Shown piece by piece: positions 22,087-34,632 of a stretch of 64,000 bases of DNA (its first letter is position 1; every line of letters begins with the position of its first letter). Origin of the DNA: Prunella strophiata (lineage: Eukaryota > Chordata > Aves > Passeriformes > Prunellidae); contig JAZBQD010000019.1 of the NCBI GenBank assembly GCA_036583965.1, positions 5,216,530-5,280,529 on the forward strand. Direction: 5' to 3'. Both the position numbers and the translations under genes were made by a program. Under the pieces are notes generated by a model. The model made no database searches. It was not told the origin of the DNA and saw only the letters and a list, made by a program, of their open reading frames with translations.

Positions 22087-23655
22087 CAGGACTGAACACC
22101 CAGCAGGACACTCAAGGAGGCCAGAGCCAGCCCAGGAACAGAAATAACATAAATAAGAGCCCATGCACTGACCCTGCAATGCAAAACAGAAAGTCCCTGA
22201 CAGGGATGGACAGGGCAGGAGAAGAGACCCCCATTATTGGTTTGTATCTTGTCCTTTAGCACAGAAAACCCAGGAGCTGGGCATTTTGTGGGTTGTTTTT
22301 GTGGGAGGACGAAACCAGAAAGATGCAGAGAAGCTACAGAAGATGTTGATGGCACAAGCACTGGAGGGCAGGACACCAGGGGCCAGTTTGGAGGAGGGAA
22401 TAACAGATAAATTTATATTGCACAGCAGAGGGAAGGGAGGGCAAGAACAGGATCACAGGCTATAAATATTCTCAAGGTATAAGTGAAGGGAGGGAATTAG
22501 TCACAGTCTTAGAGGATGGGAGAAAAAGTGGCTTGAAGTTAATATATAAAATTAGGTAAGGTACATTTCTTGATGGAAAAGGGCAGGGGGGTGGAACAGG
22601 GAGCACAGGGGTGCCCATGCACCATCTCCCCATTGCAGCACATCTGGATGAGGGAATGAATCCCAGTTCTGCCCTCTGACACAGTTCCAGATGTCTTTTC
22701 CTGGTACCACCATAAACAGCCCAATTTTGCCTCTTGTAACTCAGCACTGCAGATGAAAACTGGGCAAATAAGAGACTCTTCACTTTGGCAAGAGAGAAAA
22801 TTAAAGGGAAGTAATTCTGCTTGGAACTGAGCTGTAACAGATTTTTTTTTTTTTTTAATGATTTTTTTTTAACGTGAAACAAAAACAAACCAATAAAAAT
22901 CATTCTAGGTCAAATCAATTTAATTTGACCTGAAGCTAAATGTCAGATCTGGTTTACAGCAAACTTCTAATACCAAAAGGGAGCTGCTGTGCATCAGGGT
23001 CCCTCATGGCTGCACATGCAAATTGCTGCATAGGGAGGATTCTGGAGTGTCCTGGATTTTCACTCTCCCACCCCAGCTGCACCTAACAGGGTCCAGCTCC
23101 CTTCAGAGCCAGAGGAACATCTTTTATCTTCTACCCCAACTTTTCCCAAGGTCCAATCTTTCCAGCTCAGCACCCACATGACCAAAGTCCTAAATCATGC
23201 TCAGACCCATCTTTGCTCCCAGCATTTTGGATTTAAGCCCATGAAATTATTCACCACATCATATAGTTGCTATAGCAACATCCTATTGAGTATTAATATA
23301 AATTGCTGTTCCAAAATCCCATCTATTAGCAGGGGTTGTGCAGCAGGGGTAAGAGACATCTTTGCCTGAATGGCTTTCCATTTCCCATTGCTCCCAACTG
23401 CAGAAGATCCAGGCACTGGATCAACCATGTCCTGTCTTCCTCAGGGCTATCAGTTGTGGCACAGAACTCTGGAGGGCAAAAAGCAAAAGGAACCTGTGGC
23501 AACCACATTTTCTGAACATGATTCCTTTGCTCAGGTTTTTCTCCTGGGAAGCTGGAAAGGCAGAGGCCCAGAGAGAAGAAAACCATTTTTATCTCATTTG
23601 CTTCTCCTGTGTTGTGCTCATGTGGAATGTCTTTGGAGATTGTTTGATTGAGCAC
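22087..23655. other. Intron 1 spacer with two adjacent inverted repeats
   Basis: No gene was seen. It contains the inverted-repeat pair listed at 22857-22931 and a poly(T) run just upstream of it. The rest is unremarkable. Confidence 0.5.
22857..22931. repeat. Two consecutive perfect inverted repeats
   Basis: The first has 10-bp arms AATGATTTTT (22857-22866) and AAAAATCATT (22895-22904). Two bases later the second has 9-bp arms AGGTCAAAT (22907-22915) and ATTTGACCT (22923-22931) around a 7-base loop. The second also contains inverted AGGTCA half-sites, the core word bound by many nuclear receptors, although the 13-base spacing is not a classical element. Confidence 0.8.
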
Positions 23656-23657
23656 TG

Positions 23658-23893
23658 TGTGAGTTGTTATGAATTATTGGCAAATTAGAGCCAAGCTGTG
23701 TCAGGACTCTGGAAAGAGTCACAAGTTTTTGATTATTCTCTCTTCAGCATTCTTTTAGGATCCTTCTTCTGTTTTCTTTAGTATAGTTAATATAGTATTC
23801 TTTAATATAATATAATAATAAAATAGCCTTCTGATAGCATGAAGTCAGATGCATCATTCTTCCCTGTCACTGGGCTCACCTGCTTTTACAACA
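23658..23893 (+). mobile_element. Probable LTR fragment, single copy in window
   Basis: The segment has an AT-rich centre with repeated TAGTATAGTTAATATAGTAT and TATAATATAATAATAAA words, preceded by GTGTCAGGACTCTGGAAAGA and followed by CAGATGCATCATTCTTCCCT, then CACCTGCTTTTACAACA. This resembles passerine LTRs I have seen, but no second copy is present to fix the ends and I find no target duplication. Boundaries and class are tentative. Confidence 0.45.
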
Positions 23894-26800
23894 GGAACCC
23901 CACTTTGAAGGGACCAGCTTATCCAAAGCTTCCTCTTCACAGCAAAGTTTCCAGAAGTGAACAAAATAGGCTCTAATTTAAATGCAGCCAATGAGGATTT
24001 TTGGTAGACCAAGCAAACAGTGTTAAAACTCAGGCCTTTTCCCCTCCTTGTTTGACAAGAATTTAGAGTATGATGCTGCAGAGGTTTAATTTTTCAGCAG
24101 AACTTTCTGAACACTTTATTTTCACTGAGAAGGACAATAAACACATTTTTTTCCTGTTGTTGAATGGCAGAACAGTGCACATTCCTCAGCATACATGAAA
24201 TTAAGTTGGTACAGAGCTGAGGATGGAGGAGGAAGAACAAGGCTGCCCATGCTCTACCACAGAAGTAACTACATCCTTCCATTAAATTCCTCCTCCAAGA
24301 GGAAAAGTGGCTTTTGTGTGGTTAAATACAACTAATTTGTTAGGCAATGGCTTTCCACTTAAGTTAGGGATTCCAAGAAGTCTTAGATACCATTTGATGC
24401 TTTCTTATCCAAAGGCTGCATGGCTCAGGCTCTTTCCTTACAGCCCATCAGATGCTCACATCAGCCATGGGGTTTTAACACAAAAAGAGCTGCTGAGGCC
24501 CACACAGCTCCCAGACTGACCTGAAATATCCCAAAAAACAACACTTTCTCTCCTTTAAAAACTGGAAATGGGAGAGATGAGGGAAGTTGAGGATAGGAGA
24601 CAGCATGAGAGCATTTCCAGCAGGCTATTTATACCCTCCCTGGCTGGAATCCACTTACCCTGAAGCCATTTAACACTGTATAATAGTGTGAAAGGGTCTT
24701 CATGTGGATAAACATTCAGGTCTGTCACTGAAAGACACTCACAACATATGGGCAGACTCTTCATTTCTAACATCTTCATCCTTTAACTGCATCAGATGCA
24801 GGCTCAAGGATCTTATGTCTGATTTCTGCCCAAGATGACAAGTGTAAACAGCCATTTCAGTGAGGTATCTCTGTCTGCACATCCTGGATGCAATAAAACA
24901 CCTCCCTTTGGCTGCCATCCCTGTTCCTGAGCCAAAGGCTGTGCTGGCAGCCCAGGGCAGGGCTGGCTTTGGGGATCAGGAGTCCCCAGGGTGAGAAGGA
25001 AGAGGAGACAAGAGGGAGAACAGGGAGCACTGGCTAAGAACAGGGAGAAGGATTGGGAAGGAAGAAAAAGATGAGGTGTGGAGGAGCAGGATGGGAAGCA
25101 GAGGCAGGGAAAGACACTCATGGGAAGGGAGAGAAACTAGGCAGAGCAGGAGTGAGAGTTAAATGAAAAACAAATTATGCAGAAGAATTAAAACAAAGCA
25201 ATGGGAACAAAGGACAAAGAAAGGTAGAGAAGAAAGCAGAGGCAGGAGCATGAAATGGGAGAGAAAAGAAATGTTAGAAGCTCTAGGATAGACACAGACC
25301 TGTCCATTTGTAGACTCTGAAGATTACTACATTTGTTCTTCCCTCATTCATATTTATCCAACATGCAGTTCTGGGACTATTTTTAACCATGCACAGAAAA
25401 CACACAAGGAGCTTTTCTCACTTCCATTTTGGAGGAAGGGCCAGGCACTTCCAGCAGGCAGATCTCTTTTTAGAATAAATTCAGAAAGACTATCAGAGCA
25501 AACCCAAAGCCTGTGAATAAATAACACAGTTCCTGAGGAGGAGGCTGTGGCAAGGAGCTATTCTCAGAACAGCACACAGCCCCCAAGAGGAGGATGTTTG
25601 GGAGGGAATGATGAGGTGGTGGGCTCCCTGTATGGAATTTTACCTGTCTCCTCAGGCATTTCACCTGTCCTCCTGCAGGGAATGAGCTTTTCCAGTCTGG
25701 AGCAGCAGAGAGCATGAGGAACAGCACGTGCACAAAGGGACATGGGCAACACAGGAGCTGCTGGGCAGGTCCTGCTGCCTGCACCAAGGCAGCAGCTTCT
25801 TGCACCATGGCCATGCCAGCCTGCCAGAGGACAGCCTGAAACAGGTCCAGGAGCACCAGCCTGGTGCTGTTTTTGTTCCATACCAGGTGTGGGGACCTTG
25901 TGTGGAGCAGACATGGAGCTGGAGGGATGCTCTGTGCATCCTCATCAGCAGGGTTGGGAATTGCTGCCGTGGGAAATGCTGGGCAGGGAGGGGATTAGCT
26001 TAAGGCAGAAATGTGCTGATTTAAGGCTGAACCTTCCCCCAGGGTCATCTGTGTGCTTGAATCAGTCAAACAAGCTGCTGTGTCCTGCTCCCTGCACATT
26101 ACAGCTGCTCTGCCCCTCACTGTAAGCATCAGCTGGGGATGATTTAACCAGTTACAGCAGGAAGAACCCAGAATTTGTAAAAAATTTGTAAAAAATTTGT
26201 AAAAAACCACCCATCCCTTCTTGGGTAGGAGACCAAGGAAGGCAGGGATTGAGTCTGAGGAAGCATCACCTCCTGTTTCTTCCCCTTAGGGCTGCTGGAG
26301 GCTGGCTTAGCCCTGCCCCAAGGCTGCTCCAGCTCCAGTTGTTAACTTCCACTCTTGTTACTCCACATGAAGTGGGAGCACATGGAGAGGCACAAAGCCA
26401 TTCCCACCCACCTCTCCCCCCAGCCTCATGACATTTGACCATAAATTGCATTTAGCCTGCTTTGGAAAGCCTGTGTCCCTCTCCCTGGGAGGTGGCTGGG
26501 GACACCCATGAGCAGAGACGCAGGAGCTAAACACTGCTTTGACAGGACTCAGGCAGCAATCTCCCAGCTCTCCTTTTACATTTTTTTTGTGTTTCTTCTC
26601 TTTGGCTGCTAGATTTTACTGCCTATCTAAATTGTGCAGCCTTATTTGTCTGGAAGTTTATGAAGCAGGACATTGGTGAATTTTCTAGGATGGCACTGGA
26701 GGCATCACTTTTGTGAGAGGTAAAAACAAAAGACTTTGGTCCATCTGCAATTGGACTTTACTCAGCTGCCTCTTAGAGCCACTGGGCTGACAGATGCATC

Positions 26801-29560
26801 CCCCTGAGAGTCCAGGCACTAAAAATATCAGTAAAATGCACCAGAGTCTCAGTGCCTGCACAATTTATCCTCATTAAATGGATGTGCAATTTGAAGATGC
26901 ATATCCCTTGCTTAAAAATTTGTATGTTTCCCAGTTCTGGTCCATTCCCAAAGTCTCTGGGATTGGAGCCCCAGCAGGCCTGGCTGCAGCAGAGATGGCT
27001 TTAATGAATTGAGCTGGTTGGGCTGTGTGCTGAGGCCAGAGGAATAAACCAGAGATGCAGGAGGGAGATGGCAGGAAGGTAAAGCTGGGTGGAAATAGAG
27101 CAGCAGTGCTGAACTCCAGGCAGGGCTGTGGCTCAGCAGCAGAGGCTGGGAGGATGCAGAAGTGCTGCTTGATGGTTGGAAGCACATTTTCCTGGTGAGT
27201 TCAATTGCTAATGCACATGCAGAAGGTGGAGAATACACAAATGTCCAGATGGGAATCAGTCTCCTGTGATTCTCCTCTGTCACCCCATGCAAAGCCCTGC
27301 AGAGCTCAGGCAGTGCAGGAACAAAACCCTCAGAGGGTTTGAGACCTGGGAGAGGGTGCAGAGCTTCAAGCATGGCCTGCCTTGGTGACACACCTAAAGA
27401 AGGAGATGGAGATCTCAGATCTGAGGCTTGCTGCCAGCTTTGGAAATGGCTGAAAGTCCTTTCTGCCTATCAGCACTTCAGCCCTCAAAAATAAATCTAT
27501 TTCCTGTCAGTGCCTTGGCAGGAGATGCTGCTGGGAGGGAATGGCAGCCTGTTCCAGGGGGTTAATGGAAGCAGGGAAATGTTTTCCAGAAGTGCAAGGC
27601 AAGGGCTGGCACACAACAAGGTGATACACTTGGAGCTCCTGCCCTTTCCATCCTCACAGGTCCATGACTTTTCTTCTCAACTCCACTTTTTGGGGGAAAA
27701 AAAAAGATGAGAGCAGGCCATCCTATTTACCTGCAGCCACCACACCTTTAAACCAAGGAGTCAGATTTCTGCAACCAAGCTGCTCCCTCACACAGGCCCC
27801 TGCTGCTTTCCAGCACATTTTAAGGACACTCCATGGGCAAAGGAACCAGTTTTCCACAAAATTCAAGGCTAAAAGTGGGGAACATTGGGATCACTAGGCA
27901 AAGCCATCCCCTTGCCAAATGACAAACACTCTCACAGGGCCCTTTTCAGGGCATCAACCTCTGTCTTAAAAAACAATTTGACTTTTGATTCCTTATACTC
28001 ATTAGAAAGCTATTACACAACCTGATATTTAGAATCTCCTAAATTTCCAGCCTGGATTATTCATCATCAACCTCTGTCCATTAATTATTCTGTCAGCTCC
28101 TGCACCTTGAAAATACTCACAGGCAGCCATCCCTCCCTTTGGAGCTCTCATTTTGCTGGACTGAACAAATTACTGCCACCAGTCTCCTAAGGAAAGCTCC
28201 ACCCTTGGACACTGAATCTCCTGGAGACTCTGGGATGCCTGGCTGCTACACTCTAGAAAAGTTTCTTTTCTTTTCTGTCCTAAATTCTACTTTAATGCTG
28301 TGTACTTGAAGCCACTCTAATGATGTTTCTACACCCAGAAATGGGTTTTAGTGCAGTGCAGGCAGCTCACACCATTATTTCAGTTGGCTGGAGCAGCAGG
28401 AAAATCCTCTGAGAGCAGTAGGATGGTTTCTGAAGCTTTATTCTTTCTAGTTCAATCATAGTAATTTCTGCCCTGGTGTCATGAATGGATGAGAAACACT
28501 GATAAGAAGCAGAAGTGGTGCTGAAATTGGAAGCATACAGAATTTTCAGAGTTTCCCTGGCAAGCATGGCCACACAGTAAATGCCACATCCAAGAATCAA
28601 ACCCCAGCTACTCCCAAACACCTCCCCAGGAAGGCACATCCACGTGTGCACACACATCCCCTGAAGATCCCCTCCTCTCCCAAGCACAGGGATTCACTCT
28701 CAGCCTCTGAAATTGCTGGAATCACATTTCAATCACTACACTCAGGGCCTTTCTGCAGTCCCTGCATCACTGTGCTTGGAAAGGGAAGCTCTGTGCAGGT
28801 CAGCAGGCTCACACAGTGTTACCCAGAGCATCCTGGCCCATCTGCTGGAGATTAAGACCACAGTGGAGCAGAGCATTAATAAATGATCTGCAATTCCTGC
28901 CCTCCTCCACGTTAAGATATAAGGGGGGGAAAAATATTCCCAACATCCAAAGGCACTTTTCAGCAACAAATAATGATTTGGCTGAGCATTAAGCACAAAA
29001 GGAAAAAGTTTAATGCAGAACCTGAGCACCATCCTGTCTCATGGGGCTTTTGTTTCAGCATGAAGAATTATGTATAGCTGAATCTTTTTATTAGATTAAT
29101 TCAGTTCTTGGGCTGCTTACACTGCTCCTGTATATCCTTTCTACATTAAGTTTGGTTTTCTCTACCTGCAGCTATGGTTATCCTGCACATTTTCCTGTGT
29201 ATTCCACTGTGAAAATCATGATTAAGTTCATTTGTCATAAAACAAACATGATGCCATGAATGATAAATAAGCAGAGCGTGCTGCAGAGACTGGCAGAGCA
29301 GCCAGGCTTCCTCAGTGCCTGGGGAGCAGGGAGGGCTTCTGTGCCACTCAAGTCTGAGATTAGAAAGCTTCCTAATGAAGAAATCTGCCCAGCAAATGAT
29401 GTCATTTCTGGCAAAGCCACGAGCTAATTTGCAGGGAAGGGCCCAGCGACCCCAGCATCACCTCCCAGCATTACGTGGAGAAATTTCCTTTCCTGGCTCT
29501 CAAGAAAGCAGGGCAGGGAGGGAAGGCAGCAGTGGGGGCTGCCTGCCTTGCCCTGCCCCT
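23894..29560. other. Intron 1 spacer
   Basis: No gene or complete mobile element was recognised. It contains a purine-rich stretch (24980-25275) and three tandem AAATTTGTAAAA-type 12-mers near 26172-26206. A T run of eight lies near 26581. Confidence 0.5.
24980..25275 (+). repeat. Purine-rich tract (~300 bp)
   Basis: The plus strand is dominated by A and G (for example GAGAAGGAAGAGGAGACAAG and GGGAAGGAAGAAAAAGATGA) with few pyrimidines, so the RTN1 sense strand is pyrimidine-rich here. There is no fixed repeat unit. Such tracts can form triplex DNA or bind polypyrimidine-tract proteins in RNA; no function is shown. Confidence 0.65.
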
Positions 29561-29566
29561 CACACC

Positions 29567-30191
29567 TGTGGAACCCAGGACATCCCTCTGGCTGCCCTGG
29601 ATGGCTCCAGCCCCTGGCAGGGGCTCAGAGACCTTGGCACAGAGCCCAAGACCCCTGTGCCTTTGATCTTGAGCCATGGAAAAAATTACCAACCTTATAT
29701 GAAGAGTTACAAGCCACAAAAATTAAGTAGAGTAATAATAAGTTTATCATAAGGTGAAAAAGTGGAATTTTAGGGTTTTTTAGAATAAGGGTTCGGGGGT
29801 CAAGATGGAGGAATCTGGGTGTGTTCTGTCCTTCTTTCTCCTTCTTCACAGCCTCCATCTTCTGGGTGATGGTGGCACTTTTGGATTGGTTTAGAGTAGA
29901 GTTGGACTGTGTAACACAGGTGATAGGTATTGGAAATTAACTGTAAATAATGTACAGGTAGTTTTTAGTATAAAAAGACAACAGCACCCCAGAGGTGGGC
30001 AGTGTGCCTCAGACTGACCTGCTGGACAGAGCTCAGTGGGGTAGGAAAGGAATGTCATAGATAAGAGAAAATAAACAACCTTGGAGATCACAAATGAAGA
30101 GTCCTGACTCCTTCTTTGGTTCTTGGGCTGGGACACAGAGACTTTCCAACACATCTTGGGGTCATCTCCAGCTCCTGAGAGAGCTCTGGCA
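29567..30191 (+). mobile_element. Solo LTR, family A copy 3
   Basis: The 625-bp LTR begins TGTGGAACCCAGGACATCCC and ends GAGAGAGCTCTGGCA. Perfect 6-bp duplications CACACC lie at 29561-29566 and 30192-30197. It has the same internal order as copies 1 and 2, including TATAAAAAG and an A-rich polyadenylation region. Plus orientation, antisense to RTN1. Confidence 0.92.
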
Positions 30192-30197
30192 CACACC

Positions 30198-33100
30198 CAC
30201 ATCTGCATGAGCCTCAGAGCCCCTCACCCCTCCTCAGGAGTTGGGGGGACATTCCCCCAAGGGGTCACAGCCTCCTGTCACCATCCCTGCAGCCCTGGAG
30301 ACCCCAGGAGCCCATCCACTGCTGCACACTCCCACAGCCCTGCTCCTGTAATCCCCTTCAGAGGGGATCAGTGCAACATTCACAGCCACATTTTGTTAAA
30401 CCATCATGTCAGGCAGTATTTCACCAGCACCCCCAAAGTCCTTCACCCCAGCTCTGAGCCAGCAGCAGTGGCTGGGGAGCACAGAGCATGAGCAGGGAGC
30501 TGTGGGCTGTGTTTCTCACCATCCCAAGCTTCAGGAAGTTCCAAAGCAGCCTGGACAATCACTTCAGCACCCTGATGAGATCCAGGGCACAGGAATCAGC
30601 CCTCAGCTCTGCTGGGCACCACAAGCTCCCTGACCCACTACCCTCATCTTCTGGGCACTGTTTTATCACCAGCACTTCATGGAATAGAAGCTCATTTTCC
30701 CTGTCACCATTATTTAACTCAAGACAGGTTAAATATTAAGCACAGATCCCTGAAAGTTTTCAGAGTTTTGTGGCACTCCAGGCTGGAAGGGGAGGTGGAT
30801 GTGTGCTGCAATTCTCAGCCTGTGCTGCCCTGCTCTTGCTTCCAATCTTTCTGCTGGAGCTTCTCCCTCTCTTGACTTCATTTCCACCAATTTGGTTCCT
30901 TCTGCAGAGCCCACAGGTTCTTACTCAGACCTCTTAATTACATGTTTAACCCAAAACACAGGAGTAGACAGAATACAAGCCCATGCTTTGCTAAGCCACA
31001 GCAAATACAAAAAGCTGCAACTCAGGAGTTATAAAGACATCTTCACTGTCTATAATTCAGTCCTACTCAGAATCTTCCTTCTCCAGCTCTCAGCCCACCC
31101 AGAGAATTTTCTTGCACTTAAGTTCTCTTTTCCTCTGTTATTTCTTCACCTAGCAAGCCTCAATAAAACTTTTTTTTTTGCCATTTTCACTGCCCTCTTT
31201 GTCCAGAGGTCCCCAGGCTCATTGATGTTTCCCACTAACCTCATGCTCTAAGGTCCACAGGTCTTTGTGTTGGAAAGCACCTCTGGAGCTGGAGTCCTAA
31301 ACAAAGCCCTAAACAAGCCCTAAACAATTCCCTAAACAAAGGCTTGCAAAGGCAGCCAGCCAAGTACTGACCTGCCCAAAGCAGAGGCTGCAAACCAGCC
31401 TAAACACAGCAAACACAGCCCCTGGGATGGGGACCCAGGAGAGCTGCCTCCAGAAGAGAGGCAGCTTTTCTTTCTTCACCGGATAATGGGCAAGACAGAG
31501 ATAGGAATCACCTGCAAAAACTCAGGGCAAATTTGTGACCCTCTCCCCGTGGATTTTCAGAGCATTCACTCCATTCAGCTGTAGGCTAATCCTTTTCCAT
31601 TTACCTTATTTACAAGTATCCACCATTGTGTTTGCTTAATTCCCCTGTCTTCTGCTTTCCAAAGTGGATTCAATTTCAGCTTTTCCCATTCCCAAAAATC
31701 TCTTTGGCCAATTCTCCTCCTAACTTGCTTTAAAAAGCTTCAGTTAGCAGCACTTCAATACCTTCCCATTAATGCAGTACCTTCTCTTCCACTCATAATG
31801 AAGGCAAGATGCAAACACCTCCTGCTTCCCTCTCCAAGAGCCTCATCTCCTCCATCAGACCTGGACCTCCTCACCTTTCTGACATTGCTTTTCAACAAGG
31901 TTGTCCCCTCTTCCCTTAATTGCTCTCATTACCTGCTGCCTGCTGTAAATAAAAAGCTGCTCCCAGCATCACCTGAATCCATATTTGCTCCAAAGAGCCC
32001 ATGAGTGGCCTCTGCTCTCAGTGCAGACAGCCTGGGGATGTGTTTTGTGCAGAACCACCTGCCCAGCAGGTCTCTAACATGGGGAGGCAAGTGCCACAGG
32101 CCTGGGGGTGTGTGCAGGGGCTCAGCACAATATTTAGCTGGTAACAGACATTTCTCCATGTACTCAAACTGCCCTCCACACCCTAGCTGCATGATCACAG
32201 CAAACCCAGACCAGGTCTGCTGCAAAGCATGATTTTACCTGCAGAGTTTTCTAGGGATGTGTATCCCAGTTTTGCAGCTATTCATGTATTTGAGACCTAG
32301 CTGAAAACTCAATAAAGCCAATCTGAATTGTTTCTACTTACATAAAGCTTTCAGTCAGGTCACCTCCATCCCCTGTAGGAACAAACCAGGGGAGGAATTA
32401 ATAAGTTTCTACAGAACTTAGCCCAGAACTGGTAAAAAGACACATTCTAGCTACAAGACCCTTTGGGATGGTCTGAAGAGCACACAGGCAGACAGGAGGA
32501 CTGTGCCAAGTGCTGGGGAATTTTCCTATAGACATTATTAAACAAGGAGAGGAGCTGCTCCTTGAGAGCAGAGGCTCACTGCTTTTTAAATCCACTCTCA
32601 GGAGGACCTGCAGTGAATCTCTAAGTGCAGAGCAGGAGCTCCCCAATCAGCCAATAATGGGATTGGTCAGGAACAATTACATTAAAAAATGCATTTTTAG
32701 GTGTCACCAAGTGACTGGCAATGCTAGCAAGAAAGACAGTTAAAAAAAAAATAAACCAAACAACCTGCTGCTGAGTGAGGGAGCCACAGACAGCAAAGCT
32801 CTCCAGCAGGCTGCTCACAAACAGCTCAGGCACTGCACAGAACAGAGAGTGGAATTTCCCAGCTCTGCAAGGCAGTGCTGCAGGTTTGTATCCCACTTTC
32901 CCAAGCACTGCAGGCATGGCAGAGCAGGGACAGGCTGCAGCTCCTCCCTGCCAGGGCTGCAGTCACTGGGCAGAGCATCCCTGCTGACAGAGCCACCCTG
33001 CACAGGCCAGGCCAGGAGAGGAGCTCCCCTTCCCATCCCACAGGGCAGAAATGGTGAGACTGAACATTTAAATAACGTGCCCAAAGCCACAGAAATGGGG

Positions 33101-34484
33101 GGATCAAGGAAGTGAATGGCCACCTCAGGTCACAGACACTAAGTGGGTGTCTGCCATGTGTCCCCTCACTCAGCAGGCAATCCCTTACAGCCACAGCAAA
33201 CCCCACTGGGGGCTCACACAGCCCTACTGCAGCACCATGGTTAGAACAGACCCAAAGCCTTCAAAAAAGCACATTTTCAAATTTAAAAACCTCTTTTGGG
33301 GCATTACTCTTGCATTCAGACAAAGCAGCAGCAATGGAGAGGCATTTATTGAGCTTGGTCAAAGACTGATCATAATAGATTTTGGTCCCAAAAGGAAAGC
33401 TCCATCATCAGAGCACAAAAGTGGAGGTGAATGGGTTCATGCAGACTTCCAAGGCAGCAAGCTCCTCACTGTAGCACAGATTTTGTAACCCACTAACCTG
33501 ACATGTGATGGCAGAATAATATCGAGCTCTTAGAGATTCCTTTTCATCAACAGAGCCAAGAAAACTTTCTGAATTCTGGTTGTGTCAGTGTTTGTGAGCT
33601 CCTGGAGAACAGGGAAAGCACAGAGGGGAGTTTCTGAAGAGCTCTGGAGCTCCAGGGTTTGATCAGTGCCACTCCACAATGGGAAAAGGGACTCAAAGGC
33701 TGCCAGGATCCAGTGGAGCCATTACTGCAAATTTCAAAGGGCTTTGAAGCAGAGCACCAGGGATTACCATAACTTTTACTACAATTGCTTTTACAACAAT
33801 CAAACCACACAATGACAATACCTTCTGCCTCATACATCCTCAGATATCCAAGAGCTTAAAATGATCTCTCTTTTTCTGTTCCTACAGGCACATCCACAGT
33901 GCTTCTGTGTCCAGCTATAAGTGATGCTAAGGAGGCTAAAGAGACTCTAGAATGCCAATTTACAAAAAAATGCTTTAAAAATTGCAAAAAATTTACAAAA
34001 ATGCTTTTTCTAAGGTTCAGGGCTTTTCAGTGCTTTGCACAGCATACTCAAGCTTTAAAACAATGCCATCTGTCAGGATGTATTCCTTGAACTAACACCA
34101 AGAGGGATGGGATAGTTGAAAGCACCCTCAGTCCAGCTCAGATGTCACTCCTGAATATCTGTGCAACAACAGACTTCAGCAAATAACTTGGGTGAATAAT
34201 GATGCCCACAAAGTGTTTTCAGGTGTTTTTGTTTGTTTGTTTCATTTCTACAGTGTCCTTGCTACAAAATCACACATTTGTGTAAAATAGATTACTGCCA
34301 GAGAAGAACAAGTGCACTCATCACATGCAGCAGGGTCTCTTTCCACATTTTTCCTTGAATTGCATTAGCAAAACAATGATGAAGGACTTCATTTTCAGGA
34401 TGTCACACAAGCAAACAAGTTGCAAGCAGCAGAATAATTTTAGAGCAGACGAATAAATGTTGGGAAAAAAATTCTGACTGTGAG
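30198..34484. other. Intron 1 spacer
   Basis: No gene or mobile element was recognised. A short tandem duplication of the word CCCTAAACAA (about 3-4 imperfect copies) lies at 31298-31341. Confidence 0.5.
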
Positions 34485-34632
34485 GGTGATGGGGAAAGGG
34501 TTCCCACAGAAACTGTGGATGCCCCACCCCTGGCAGTGTTCCAGGCCAGGCTGGACAGGGCTCTGAAAAACCTGGCCTAGTGGAATAAGATGGTTCTAAA
34601 TGTCCCTTCTAACCCAAAGCATTCTATCAATG
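34485..34632 (+). mobile_element. CR1 LINE 3' end fragment
   Basis: Sense CR1 3' words are present: CACAGAAACTGTGGATGCCC, CCAGGCCAGGCTGGACAGGG, AACCTGGCCTAGTGGAATAA and CCCAAAGCATTCTATCAATG. A deletion in the middle removes the usual CAGGTGTCCCTG segment. The 5' end is truncated. Confidence 0.85.
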
